A DNA stretch of 64,000 bases, taken from Denitrobaculum sp965232285 (GTDB lineage: Bacteria; Pseudomonadota; Alphaproteobacteria; Kiloniellales; Kiloniellaceae). The notes beneath the pieces were generated by a model. It had not been told where the DNA came from, searched no databases, and saw nothing but the letters and a program-made list of their open reading frames with translations. Each line of letters begins with the position of its first letter. Position 1 is the first letter of the stretch. Where the stretch lies: positions 4,898,001-4,962,000 of the forward strand of contig CBDDPL010000004.1 in assembly GCA_965232285.1 (NCBI GenBank), given 5' to 3'. The position numbers were made by a program, and so were the translations under genes. Positions 47,504 through 55,750 of this stretch are shown piece by piece.

Positions 47504-48427
47504 ATGATCGCTCCCGAAACCTCCTCTTCCGCTACCGACTGCCTCGAATCTCTCATTGACCGTCTGCATGCGCGTGAGCGCTTGCGGGTCTGGTCAATCG
47601 TGATCACCGCCTATGGTGATGCGATCGTGCCGCGCGGCGGGGTGCTCAGGATGGGGGCGCTGCAGGACTTAATGGAACGCTTGCGGATCGAGCCGGGGGC
47701 GCTGCGGGCGGCCACGTCGCGGCTGGCGGCGGACGGCTGGCTGGTACGGGATAAGCGGGGGCGGCGGAGTTACTACAGCCTTTCCAATGCGGGCAATCTC
47801 TCCTTTGCCTTGGCGACGATGCGGATCTACGCGGCGGGGCCGATCGAGTGGGACGGCGGCTGGACCATCTGCGTGGCGCCGGAAGAAGCAGGCGAGGCAC
47901 GGGATGCGAGACGCAAGGCGCTGCGCGAACTGGGCTTCGGCACGCTGGGCCCGACAGTCTTCTGCCGACCGGAAACCGAGGCGGCACCCGATGCGGGAGC
48001 GTATCTTGAGGGGGCGGTGGTTTTTTCGGCCAGAGCGCCGGCCAGCGAACATCTGCCGCCGTTGACCTCCGCCGCCTGGCCTCTGGAGGAGACCGCCGCG
48101 GCCTACGCGGAACTCACGGCCGCTTTCTTGCCATTGCTGCAGAGTCTGCAGGATGGGGAAGAACTAAACCCGCTGGCGGCCATGGCGGCGCGCACCCTGC
48201 TGATCCACGACTTCCGGCGCGCGGCGCTCAAAGACCCTCTCTTGCCGCAGGTTCTGCTGCCTAAGGCCTGGCCGGGTGGGCAGGCACGGGAGATGACGGC
48301 GGAACTCTACCGGCTGCTGCTGCCAGCCAGTGAAGCCTGGCTCGATGCCTGCGACGGTGCGCCGGAGGGCGCTCTGCCGCCGGTGACGAAGGGCTTTTAC
48401 GGACGCTTCGGCGGCCTGAAGTCATAG
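47504..48427 (+). CDS. paaX: PaaX-family repressor of phenylacetate degradation
   Basis: A 307-residue PaaX-type regulator. The N-terminal winged helix contains LMERLRIEPGALRAATSRLAADGWLVRDKRGRRSYY. The middle and C-terminal regions (RTLLIHDFRRAALKDPLLPQVLLPKAWPG) are specific to PaaX proteins. PaaX represses paa operons and releases DNA when phenylacetyl-CoA binds. The ATG at 47504 is chosen because GGAG stands 2-5 bases upstream and family proteins start near there; the ORF reaches TTG 47468. It lies directly upstream of the paaABCDE promoter. Confidence 0.93.
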   Translation: MIAPETSSSATDCLESLIDRLHARERLRVWSIVITAYGDAIVPRGGVLRMGALQDLMERLRIEPGALRAATSRLAADGWLVRDKRGRRSYYSLSNAGNLSFALATMRIYAAGPIEWDGGWTICVAPEEAGEARDARRKALRELGFGTLGPTVFCRPETEAAPDAGAYLEGAVVFSARAPASEHLPPLTSAAWPLEETAAAYAELTAAFLPLLQSLQDGEELNPLAAMAARTLLIHDFRRAALKDPLLPQVLLPKAWPGGQAREMTAELYRLLLPASEAWLDACDGAPEGALPPVTKGFYGRFGGLKS

Positions 48428-48433
48428 ATTTAT

Positions 48434-48477
48434 GTTACGAAAAAATTATTGATAAGCTTAAATTCGTAACGTATTAT
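48434..48477 (+). promoter_or_regulatory. paaA promoter with flanking repressor-type inverted repeat
   Basis: TTGATA (48449-48454) and TATTAT (48472-48477) are spaced by exactly 17 bases, a good sigma-70 promoter 30 bases before paaA. GTTACGAA (48434-48441) and TTCGTAAC (48463-48470) are perfect 8-bp inverted repeats, 21 bases apart, that flank the -35 element and fill the spacer. A repressor bound there would block RNA polymerase. PaaX or the TetR protein are the candidates. Confidence 0.75.
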
Positions 48478-48506
48478 GCAGAGACTGCAGTGTTAGAGGT
48501 GGCACA

Positions 48507-49496
48507 ATGTATTCTCAGGGCTTGATTGGTGCCGACGGCACCACCCATGAAGATGAGGAATTCCTGGCGGCCTTTCAGGCGCGGATCGACGCGGAGCTCA
48601 AGATCGAGCCAAACGATCCCATGCCGGCCGGTTACCGAAAGACACTAGTGCGCCAGATCGCGCAGCACGCCCACTCCGAGATCGTCGGGATGCTGCCGGA
48701 AGGCAACTGGATCACCCGCGCCCCGACCCTGCGCCGCAAGGCGGCTTTGCTGGCCAAGGTGCAGGACGAGGGCGGGCACGGGCTCTACCTCTATTCCGCC
48801 GCCGAGACCCTGGGGGTCAGCCGCGAAGAGCTGACCGAACAGCTTCTGAGTGGCAAAGCCAAATACTCCTCCATCTTCAATTACCCGACCCAGACCTGGG
48901 CCGACATCGGCACCATCGGCTGGCTGGTCGACGGCGCGGCGATCATGAACCAGATCCCGCTCTGCCGCTGTTCCTTCGGGCCTTACGCCCGCGCCATGAT
49001 CCGGGTCTGCAAGGAGGAAAGCTTCCATCAGCGCCAGGGCTACGAGATCATGCTCACCCTCAGCCGGGGCAACGAAGAACAGAAGGCCATGGCGCAGGAT
49101 GCTCTGAATCGCTGGTGGTGGCCGTCCCTGATGATGTTCGGTCCGCATGACGCGGAATCTACCCACTCCGACCAGTCCATGGCCTGGAAGATCAAGCGCT
49201 TCACCAACGACGAACTGCGCCAGAAATTCATCGACGCCACCGTGCCGCAGGCGGAGTTCCTCGGCCTCATCGTGCCGGACCCCGAACTGAAGTGGAACGA
49301 GGAGCGGGGCAGCTATGACCATGGCGAAATCGATTGGGAAGAGTTCTGGCGCGTGGTCAAGGGCAACGGCATCTGCAACCGCGCCCGTATGAAGGCCCGG
49401 CGCAAGGCCCATGCCGACAATGCCTGGGTGCGCGAGGCCGCGCTGACCTATGCCGAGAAGACCAGGGCGCGTGAAACCGCCGTTGCCGCCGAATAA
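48507..49496 (+). CDS. paaA: 1,2-phenylacetyl-CoA epoxidase, catalytic subunit A
   Basis: A 329-residue bacterial multicomponent di-iron monooxygenase subunit. PaaA epoxidises the ring of phenylacetyl-CoA. Typical segments are HAHSEIVGMLPEGNWITRAPTLRRK, KVQDEGGHGLYLYSAAETLG (di-iron ligands Glu and His), and KEESFHQRQGYEIML (second Glu-x2-His set). Length and motifs are normal. It is the first gene of paaABCDE with a clear promoter and a good ribosome site (GAGGT) upstream. Confidence 0.97.
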   Translation: MYSQGLIGADGTTHEDEEFLAAFQARIDAELKIEPNDPMPAGYRKTLVRQIAQHAHSEIVGMLPEGNWITRAPTLRRKAALLAKVQDEGGHGLYLYSAAETLGVSREELTEQLLSGKAKYSSIFNYPTQTWADIGTIGWLVDGAAIMNQIPLCRCSFGPYARAMIRVCKEESFHQRQGYEIMLTLSRGNEEQKAMAQDALNRWWWPSLMMFGPHDAESTHSDQSMAWKIKRFTNDELRQKFIDATVPQAEFLGLIVPDPELKWNEERGSYDHGEIDWEEFWRVVKGNGICNRARMKARRKAHADNAWVREAALTYAEKTRARETAVAAE

Positions 49497-49519
49497 GCGC
49501 CGAACCGAAAGAGACGAAG

Positions 49520-49807
49520 ATGACCGAGAAGAACACCCCGCTCTGGGAAGTTTTCATCCGCGCCCGCAACGGCTTGAGCCATAAGCACGCCGGTTCGCTG
49601 CATGCGGTCGATGCCGAGATGGCGCTGCAGGCCGCGCGCGACGTCTATACCCGCCGCGGCGAAGGTCAGTCGGTCTGGGTCGTGCGCTCCAGCGACATCG
49701 TGGCCTCCGACCCCAGCGAGAAGGACGTGATGTTCGAGCCGACCGGCACGAAGATCTACCGCCATCCGACCTTCTACGAGATCCCCGAAGACGTGGGGCA
49801 TATGTGA
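49520..49807 (+). CDS. paaB: 1,2-phenylacetyl-CoA epoxidase, subunit B
   Basis: A 95-residue subunit of the epoxidase complex. The sequence PLWEVFIRARNGLSHKHAGSLHA followed by MALQAARDVYTRRGEGQSVWVV is characteristic of PaaB. It bridges PaaAC sub-complexes. It overlaps the paaC start by a TGATG junction. Confidence 0.97.
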   Translation: MTEKNTPLWEVFIRARNGLSHKHAGSLHAVDAEMALQAARDVYTRRGEGQSVWVVRSSDIVASDPSEKDVMFEPTGTKIYRHPTFYEIPEDVGHM

Positions 49808-50574
49808 TGCCAGAGCTTGTTGAGCAGGACGCGAAGTTCAAATATCTCCTGCGGCTGGCGGACGACCAGTTGATCCTGGGCCAGCGCTTGGGCGAATGGT
49901 GCGGTCATGGGCCGACTCTTGAAGAGGATCTGGCGCTGGCCAATATCGGCCTGGATCTGCTGGGTCAGGCACGGGCGCTATTCACCTATGCCGGCGAGGT
50001 CGAGGGCAAGGGGCGCGGCGAGGACGAACTCGCCTTCCTGCGGGCCGAGCGGGACTACTGCAACGCCCTGCTGATGGAACAGCCGAACGGCGACTTCGCC
50101 GTGACCATCGTCCGTCAGTTCTTCCACGCGGCCTTCATGACACCCTTCTGGTCGGCCATGACCGCCTCCAGCGACGAAACCCTGGCCGCGATCGCGGCCA
50201 AGTCGGTCAAGGAGGTCGAGTACCACCTGCGCCACTGCTCCGAATGGATCATCCGCCTGGGTGACGGCACCGAGGAAAGCCATGAGCGGACCCAGGACGC
50301 GCTCGACGAGCTCTGGGGTTACGCCAGCGAACTCTTCGAAATGGACGAGGTCGCCGGGGAGATGCTGAAGGCCGGCATCGGCATTGATGCGGCGGCGATC
50401 AAGTCCGACTGGGACGCGACCGTCGATGCGGTGCTGGCGCGTGCGACCCTAACGCGACCCGCCGATAGCTGGACCCAGACCGGCGGCCGACAGGGCCTGC
50501 ACAGCGAACATATGGGCCATATCCTGAGTGAGTTGCAGTACATGCAACGCGCCTATCCCGGTCTGGAATGGTGA
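49807..50574 (+). CDS. paaC: 1,2-phenylacetyl-CoA epoxidase, structural subunit C
   Basis: A 255-residue ferritin-like subunit that pairs with PaaA. Recognisable parts are LRLADDQLILGQRLGEWCGHGPTLEEDLALANIGLDLLGQAR and KEVEYHLRHCSEWIIRLGDGTEESHER. The catalytic metal site is in PaaA; PaaC is structural. ATG 49807 overlaps the paaB stop; a GTG at 49804 is an alternative. It overlaps paaD by up to 7 bases. Confidence 0.96.
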   Translation: MPELVEQDAKFKYLLRLADDQLILGQRLGEWCGHGPTLEEDLALANIGLDLLGQARALFTYAGEVEGKGRGEDELAFLRAERDYCNALLMEQPNGDFAVTIVRQFFHAAFMTPFWSAMTASSDETLAAIAAKSVKEVEYHLRHCSEWIIRLGDGTEESHERTQDALDELWGYASELFEMDEVAGEMLKAGIGIDAAAIKSDWDATVDAVLARATLTRPADSWTQTGGRQGLHSEHMGHILSELQYMQRAYPGLEW

Positions 50575-51089
50575 TGCCCACGGCAGCGACAGCCCAGGGC
50601 ACGACACCGGAGGCTGCGAAGGCCTGGGCCGCGGCGGCCAGCGTCTGTGATCCGGAGATTCCTGTCCTCACCCTCGAAGACCTGGGGGTGTTACGTGACC
50701 TGGAGATGGGTGACGGCGGCAGGGTCACGGTGACCATTACGCCGACCTATTCCGGCTGCCCCGCCATGCTGGTGATGGAGGTCGAGATCCTCAAGGCGCT
50801 GCGAGAAGCAGGCTTCGAAGAAGTCCAGGTGGAAACCGTGCTCTCACCAGCCTGGACCACCGACTGGCTGTCCGAAGCCGGCCGGGAGAAGCTGCGGGCC
50901 TATGGCATTGCGCCGCCGGCGCGGAGCTCGAGTTCACGGCAGGCTTTGTTCGGTCGGGACTCGGTCGACTGTCCGCAGTGCGGCTCATCCGATACGGAAC
51001 GGGTGAGCGAGTTCGGCTCGACCGCCTGCAAGGCGCTCTATCGTTGCCGTTCCTGCGCCGAACCTTTCGACTATTTCAAGTGCCTGTGA
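50568..51089 (+). CDS. paaD: PaaD, maturation protein of the phenylacetyl-CoA epoxidase
   Basis: A 173-residue protein with a MIP18/DUF59 domain (about 15-110, VCDPEIPVLTLEDLGVLRDL and TYSGCPAMLVMEVEI with the reactive cysteine) and a C-terminal zinc-ribbon-like part (CPQCGSS and YRCRSC). PaaD is needed for assembly of Fe or Fe-S centres of the epoxidase system. Three starts are close (50568, 50571, 50574); all overlap the paaC stop. Confidence 0.94.
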   Translation: MVMPTAATAQGTTPEAAKAWAAAASVCDPEIPVLTLEDLGVLRDLEMGDGGRVTVTITPTYSGCPAMLVMEVEILKALREAGFEEVQVETVLSPAWTTDWLSEAGREKLRAYGIAPPARSSSSRQALFGRDSVDCPQCGSSDTERVSEFGSTACKALYRCRSCAEPFDYFKCL

Positions 51090-51096
51090 GGCGAGC

Positions 51097-52179
51097 ATGG
51101 TAGCCAAGTTTCATCCGCTGACCATTTCCGACGTCCGCCGCGAAACCGCGGATGCCGTCTCGATCTGCTTCGAGGTGCCCGAGGCGCTACGTGACGACTA
51201 CCGCTATACACCGGGCCAGTATCTGACTCTGCGCCGCGATCTCAATGGCGAAGACGTCCGGCGCTCTTACTCCATCTGTTCGGGGCTGGACGACGGCGAA
51301 CTGCGGGTTGCCATCAAAAAAGTCGAAGGCGGTCTCTTTTCCAGCTTCGCCAACGACAACCTGACCGCCGGTATGACGCTCGATGTCATGACACCGGAAG
51401 GGCGTTTCCAAGCCGACCCTCGTGCGGAAACCGAAGGCGAATACGTCGCTTTTGCCGCGGGCAGCGGCGTCACGCCCATCCTGTCCATCGTCAAATCGCT
51501 GCTGGAGCGTGAACCGCAGAGCCGGGTGACCTTCTTCTACGGCAATCGCAGCACTGCTTCGATCATCTTCCGCACCGCGCTGGAGGATCTCAAGGACCGT
51601 TTCCTGGAGCGTTTCCGGCTGGTCCATGTGCTGAGTCGGGAAGCGCAGGATATCGACCTGCTGCATGGACGCCTGGATGCCGAACGCATCGGGGAACTGG
51701 CGAAAGTCGGTCTGTTTGATCCGGCGGCGGTTGACGCTTACTTCCTCTGCGGACCGGGCGATATGATCGAACAGGCCAAGGGCGCACTTTGCAGCCTGGG
51801 CGTTGCGGAGGAAAAGATCCGCTCCGAGATGTTCCTGGCCGCCGACGGTGGCGCCCCACGCAGCGCCTCGCAACGGGCGCAGGAGACAGCGCGTCAGGGC
51901 GCGACCATCGAGACCGTGCTCGACGGCGCCCGCCACAGCATCGAGATGGTCGCCGGCGATGAAAACGTGGTGGCCGCCGCCGCCCGTCAGGGTCTGGAAC
52001 TGCCCTATTCCTGCAAGGGCGGTATGTGCTGTACCTGTCGTTGCAAGGTGGTCGAAGGTGAAGCCGAGATGGCGACCAATTACTCCCTGGAGCCCTGGGA
52101 GCAGGAAGCCGGATTTATTCTCGCCTGCCAGGCCCGGCCGCTGACCGAAAAGCTGGTTCTCGACTTCGACGAGGTCTGA
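51097..52179 (+). CDS. paaE: 1,2-phenylacetyl-CoA epoxidase, reductase subunit E
   Basis: A 360-residue reductase that passes electrons from NADPH to PaaA. The N-terminal FNR-like part has YTPGQYLTLRRDLNGEDVRRSYSIC (FAD-binding RxYS), FAAGSGVTPILSIVKSLL (pyridine nucleotide) and FLCGPGDMIE. The C-terminal plant-type [2Fe-2S] domain has YSCKGGMCCTCRCKVVEG and a distant ACQ, giving the C-x4-C-x2-C...C set. An extra cysteine follows the second ligand. It closes the paaABCDE operon. Confidence 0.96.
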   Translation: MVAKFHPLTISDVRRETADAVSICFEVPEALRDDYRYTPGQYLTLRRDLNGEDVRRSYSICSGLDDGELRVAIKKVEGGLFSSFANDNLTAGMTLDVMTPEGRFQADPRAETEGEYVAFAAGSGVTPILSIVKSLLEREPQSRVTFFYGNRSTASIIFRTALEDLKDRFLERFRLVHVLSREAQDIDLLHGRLDAERIGELAKVGLFDPAAVDAYFLCGPGDMIEQAKGALCSLGVAEEKIRSEMFLAADGGAPRSASQRAQETARQGATIETVLDGARHSIEMVAGDENVVAAAARQGLELPYSCKGGMCCTCRCKVVEGEAEMATNYSLEPWEQEAGFILACQARPLTEKLVLDFDEV

Positions 52180-52222
52180 GGGCTTACGTTGAAATACGGC
52201 GGCTTGTCGTTAATCCGCTGCT

Positions 52223-52798
52223 TTAGATTCGATAGCTCTCGAAGCCGATATCACCGGTCCAACCCCAGATGGCCAGCAAGGGTTCGCTTCGCGTGTTCAT
52301 CGCATGCCAATGGCCGCCGGGGTGATGGATAAAAGATCCTGGTGGCTTCGTTTGCGGTGAGGCATCACCCAGTTGCCATTCCGCAGTACCGCTCAGCACC
52401 AGGTACAGCTCATGGGCGGCGTGGGCATGGGCGGGGTATGTGAGATCCGGCATCTGCAGCAGCAACCCCACCCGACAGTGATCGCAGATCACCAGACCGT
52501 TCGGGCCCAGTAACTCGACCACCGACAGCTTTGATCCAATCGGCTCGGGAATACGGTCGAAACTCGGTGTATACCAGATCAAGCGGTCGCGCAGCCGCGC
52601 CACCTCGCCGAGCAGTGGATGCCGCGGAGAGGCCGGAGACCCGAGGATCCGATCCAACAGCGCGCCCGTGGGCGTCGGCTCAAAAGGTGTCTTCGCAGAC
52701 AAACTTCCGGAGGAGCGCAGGGCCGCAGCGAGCTCCGCTGTCATTGGGCCACCCTGGGCCTCGTAAGTGTCGGCAATCGCCCGCAGAAACGATTTCAT
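52223..52798 (-). CDS. DddQ-like cupin of the DMSP lyase family
   Basis: A 191-residue cupin. The C-terminal half has both cupin motifs: YPAHAHAAHELYLVLSG and GSFIHHPGGHWHAMN. By my count the metal-ligand pattern is His124, His126, Glu130 and His165, with Tyr121 and Tyr132. This is the HxHxxxExY arrangement reported for the DMSP lyases DddQ and DddK, where a tyrosine acts as base to release DMS and acrylate. Length also fits DddQ (about 200). The family contains members of unproven activity, so DMSP lyase is a hypothesis. It is the last gene of a leftward spermidine-type ABC operon, 31 bases after the second permease. The start at 52798 lacks a strong ribosome site; GTG at 52807 or the extension to 52891 are alternatives. 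Confidence 0.75.
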   Translation of the reverse strand: MKSFLRAIADTYEAQGGPMTAELAAALRSSGSLSAKTPFEPTPTGALLDRILGSPASPRHPLLGEVARLRDRLIWYTPSFDRIPEPIGSKLSVVELLGPNGLVICDHCRVGLLLQMPDLTYPAHAHAAHELYLVLSGTAEWQLGDASPQTKPPGSFIHHPGGHWHAMNTRSEPLLAIWGWTGDIGFESYRI

Positions 52799-52829
52799 TT
52801 CATCCACGACTTGACGAGAAACGGAGGCT

Positions 52830-53651
52830 TCAGCTCTCTCCGTCCGACTTCCCAAAGACCTGCGCCAAAACCAGCAGACTTGTCGAGACAATAATCATGA
52901 TCGTGGATATGGAGGCAATGGTCGGATCGATCTGATCGCGCAGGGCGTTGAACATATTGCGGGTCAGAGTGGAGTTCTCGCCGCCAGAGACGAACATGGC
53001 GACAATGACCTCGTCGAAGGAGGTCAGGAAGGACAGCAGTGCCGAGGTAATGACCGAAAATCGGATCTGCGGCAAGGTGATGACCATGAAGGCCCGAAAG
53101 CGTGAGGCGCCCAGGCTGCGCGCGGCCATCTCCTGGTTCATGTCGTAACTCTTGAGGGCTGAGCTCACCACCACGACCACCAGGGGGATGGCCAGGATGC
53201 TATGCGCCAGAACCAGGCCCAGCAGAGAATTGACCAGGCTGATCTGCACATAGACGTAGAAGACGCCGATGGCGACCAGAATCACCGGCACCATGATCGG
53301 CATCACCAGGATCAGGAAGATCAGGCTCGCGATCCGCATGCGCGACACGAAGAGGCCGTAAGCCGCCATCACGCCGACAGGCGTGGCCAGCAGCATGGTA
53401 AAGACCCCGGCCTTGAGCGAGGTCGCGGTTGCCTGCATCCACTCCGGCGAACCGAAGTAGTGTTCGTACCATCGAAGCGACCAGACCCGGGGCGGAAACT
53501 CCAGGTACTGGGATTCCGAAAAGGACATAGGGATGACGATCACCGTCGGTGCCAGCAGGAAGGTCATCACCAGTCCGGCCAGGAGGTAAAGCCAGAGCCG
53601 TCCGCCGTGGGTGATCTGAGTTTCCGATGCGGGTTTGCTCAGCCAGCTCAT
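52830..53651 (-). CDS. ABC transporter permease, PotC type
   Basis: A 273-residue permease with six hydrophobic segments, of the spermidine/putrescine (PotC) family. The EAA-like loop is QEMAARSLGASRFRAFMVITLPQIR. VNSLLGLVLAHSILAIPLVVVVV is typical. It starts within the stop codon of the neighbouring permease (ATGA), indicating coupled translation. This family also carries betaines and other cationic or zwitterionic solutes in some bacteria. Confidence 0.93.
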   Translation of the reverse strand: MSWLSKPASETQITHGGRLWLYLLAGLVMTFLLAPTVIVIPMSFSESQYLEFPPRVWSLRWYEHYFGSPEWMQATATSLKAGVFTMLLATPVGVMAAYGLFVSRMRIASLIFLILVMPIMVPVILVAIGVFYVYVQISLVNSLLGLVLAHSILAIPLVVVVVSSALKSYDMNQEMAARSLGASRFRAFMVITLPQIRFSVITSALLSFLTSFDEVIVAMFVSGGENSTLTRNMFNALRDQIDPTIASISTIMIIVSTSLLVLAQVFGKSDGES

Positions 53652-54568
53652 GAGCCATGCCCTCCGCCCAGGATCTGGTCAAAGCGCAGGACCCGCGAGG
53701 CAATGCCCAGGATCGCAAGGGTCAGGACCAGCAGCACTACGCCCAGGGCGCTGGCAGCGCCCCAGTTGAAGAAGAGTTCGATATTGGTGGCGATGCGCAT
53801 GGAGACCATGATCACCTTGCCGCCGCCCAGCACCGCCGGCGTGACGAAGAAACCGAGACAGAGTACGAAGACGATCAGCGCGCCGGCGAAAAGGCCTGGC
53901 AGCGAGAGCGGGAAGAACACGCGCCAAAAGGCCTGGGTCGGACTGGCGCCCAGGTTCGCGGCGGCCTTCAGGTAATCCCGGTCGATGGCACGCATGGAGC
54001 CGTAAACCGGCAAAACCAGGAAAGGCAGCATGATGTGCACCATACCGATCAGGGTGCCAGTCAGGTTGTGCACCAGCTTGATCGGCTCGTCCCAGAAGCC
54101 GATATCCATACCCCATTCGTTGATCAGGCCCCGGCGCTGCAGCAGCACCAGCCAGGCGTAGGTACGCACCAGCAGCGAGGTCCAGAAAGGCAGCAGCACG
54201 GTGATCATGCAGAGGTTCGCGGCCCGCCTGGGGAGCTGCGAGAGAAAGTAGGCCAGCGGATAGCCGATCAGGATACAGATCCCGGTGGTCAGCAGGCTGA
54301 CCTCGAAGGTGTTGCGGAAGATCCGGGCGTAGGACTTGCTCTCGACCATGCGCTGATAGTTTTCCAGCGTGAAGTTGCCGTCCTCACCCAGGAAGGAAAG
54401 CCAGAACAGCCATCCCACCGGCAGCACCATGATGATCAGCACCAGCAGCAGCGCCGGCGAGCAGAGCCCAAAGAGCGCGAAGCGTTCGCGCAGGGCGTCG
54501 CGTTTCAGCTCGACCTGATTGGGTTGCACAGAACCCTGTGCCGCAGAAGAGAGAACGGCCTCGGCCAT
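53648..54568 (-). CDS. ABC transporter permease, PotB type
   Basis: A 306-residue inner-membrane permease of the PotB family. It begins with a cytosolic stretch, then LFGLCSPALLLVLIIMVLPVGWLFWLSF. The coupling loop is DYLKAAANLGASPTQAFWRVFFPLSLPG, a good match to the EAA motif. It is separated from the ATPase gene by 3 bases, and its end overlaps the start of the second permease. Confidence 0.94.
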   Translation of the reverse strand: MAEAVLSSAAQGSVQPNQVELKRDALRERFALFGLCSPALLLVLIIMVLPVGWLFWLSFLGEDGNFTLENYQRMVESKSYARIFRNTFEVSLLTTGICILIGYPLAYFLSQLPRRAANLCMITVLLPFWTSLLVRTYAWLVLLQRRGLINEWGMDIGFWDEPIKLVHNLTGTLIGMVHIMLPFLVLPVYGSMRAIDRDYLKAAANLGASPTQAFWRVFFPLSLPGLFAGALIVFVLCLGFFVTPAVLGGGKVIMVSMRIATNIELFFNWGAASALGVVLLVLTLAILGIASRVLRFDQILGGGHGS

Positions 54569-54571
54569 CGC

Positions 54572-55675
54572 CTAGACCTCCTCGGCCGCGATCAGCACCG
54601 TGTCATCCCGATGCAGCGCCAGTTGGACCGCATCGCCCACGGCCGGCAGGGTCGCAACGGTATCGCGCCGGGTCATGCCGCGCACGCTGATCTCGGTGCC
54701 ATCCGCCAGGGCGCTGTACATCAGGAAGCTGTCGCCCTGATAAACCATTTCCCGCACGGTGGCGTTAAAGCAGTTGGTGTCGTCATCCGCCGCGGCCGCG
54801 CCGTTGCTCAGAAGCTGCAGGCGCTCGGGTCGCAGCATCAGCAGCAGATCTTCGGCCGTTCCAGGTAACTCCGCCACCTTCAGAGCCTGTCCGCCGAAGC
54901 GTGCGGTCCCGTCCTCCAATCGCACCGGCAGGAAAGTGGATTCACCAATGAAGTCCGCAACGAAACGGTTACTCGGACGCTCGTAGATTTCCTCGGGCGT
55001 GCCCAACTGCATAACCCGGCCGTGATTGATCACCGCGATCCGGTCCGACATGGTCAGGGCCTCGCGCTGGTCATGGGTCACATAGACCGTGGTCATGCCC
55101 AGCTTGTCGTGCAGGCGCCGCAACTCGATCTGCATCTGCTCGCGCAGCTTCTTATCCAGGGCCGAGAGCGGTTCGTCCATCAGCAGGATCCGCGGTTCGA
55201 ACACGATCGCCCGCGCCAGGGCGACGCGCTGGCGCTGCCCGCCGGAAAGCTGATCGATCCGCCGTTCGCCATAGCCGCCGAGTTGCACGGTTTCCAGCGC
55301 GCCCTCGACGCGCTCGGCCGCTTCCGCCTTGGAGACGCCACGCAGCTTGAGGGGAAAGGCAACGTTGGCCGCCACGCTCATATGCGGAAAGAGCGCATAG
55401 TTCTGAAACACCATGCCCACGTCGCGCTTGTGCGGCGGAGTGCGGACGATCTCCCGCTCGCCGAATTTGACGCTGCCATAGTCGGGTCGTGTGAAACCTG
55501 CCAGCACCATCAGAAGAGTCGTCTTGCCGGAGCCCGAGGGACCGAGCAGGGTCAGAAACTCGCCGCTGCGCACATCCAGATCGACGTTATCCAGCGCGAA
55601 CACCGCGCCATAGCTCTTGGTCGCGTCGCGAATCGTGATAGGCAACGCCCCGCGCGCCGCAGTCGTCTCGCTCAC
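54572..55675 (-). CDS. ABC transporter ATPase, PotA type
   Basis: A 367-residue ATPase with Walker A LLGPSGSGKTTLL, Q-loop VFQNYALFPHMSV, signature LSGGQRQRVALARAI, Walker B ILLMDEPLSALD and the H-loop YVTHDQREAL. A C-terminal TOBE domain (about 285-360) is present, as in PotA and other MalK-like ATPases. The GTG at 55675 is chosen because AAGAGG is upstream at suitable spacing and the protein then begins close to the ATPase core; the open frame reaches 55741. Confidence 0.94.
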   Translation of the reverse strand: MSETTAARGALPITIRDATKSYGAVFALDNVDLDVRSGEFLTLLGPSGSGKTTLLMVLAGFTRPDYGSVKFGEREIVRTPPHKRDVGMVFQNYALFPHMSVAANVAFPLKLRGVSKAEAAERVEGALETVQLGGYGERRIDQLSGGQRQRVALARAIVFEPRILLMDEPLSALDKKLREQMQIELRRLHDKLGMTTVYVTHDQREALTMSDRIAVINHGRVMQLGTPEEIYERPSNRFVADFIGESTFLPVRLEDGTARFGGQALKVAELPGTAEDLLLMLRPERLQLLSNGAAAADDDTNCFNATVREMVYQGDSFLMYSALADGTEISVRGMTRRDTVATLPAVGDAVQLALHRDDTVLIAAEEV

Positions 55676-55750
55676 AGCCGAACCTCTTACTGAAACGAAT
55701 GTTAAAAGGGACGGCGCACGAACGCCGCCCCCTTCCCCCAAGGATCTGGC

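Noticed and set aside
53657..54868. 403-codon open frame on the + strand
   Set aside because: It is antisense to the PotB-type permease and ATPase genes, and is very rich in Gln, His and Arg.
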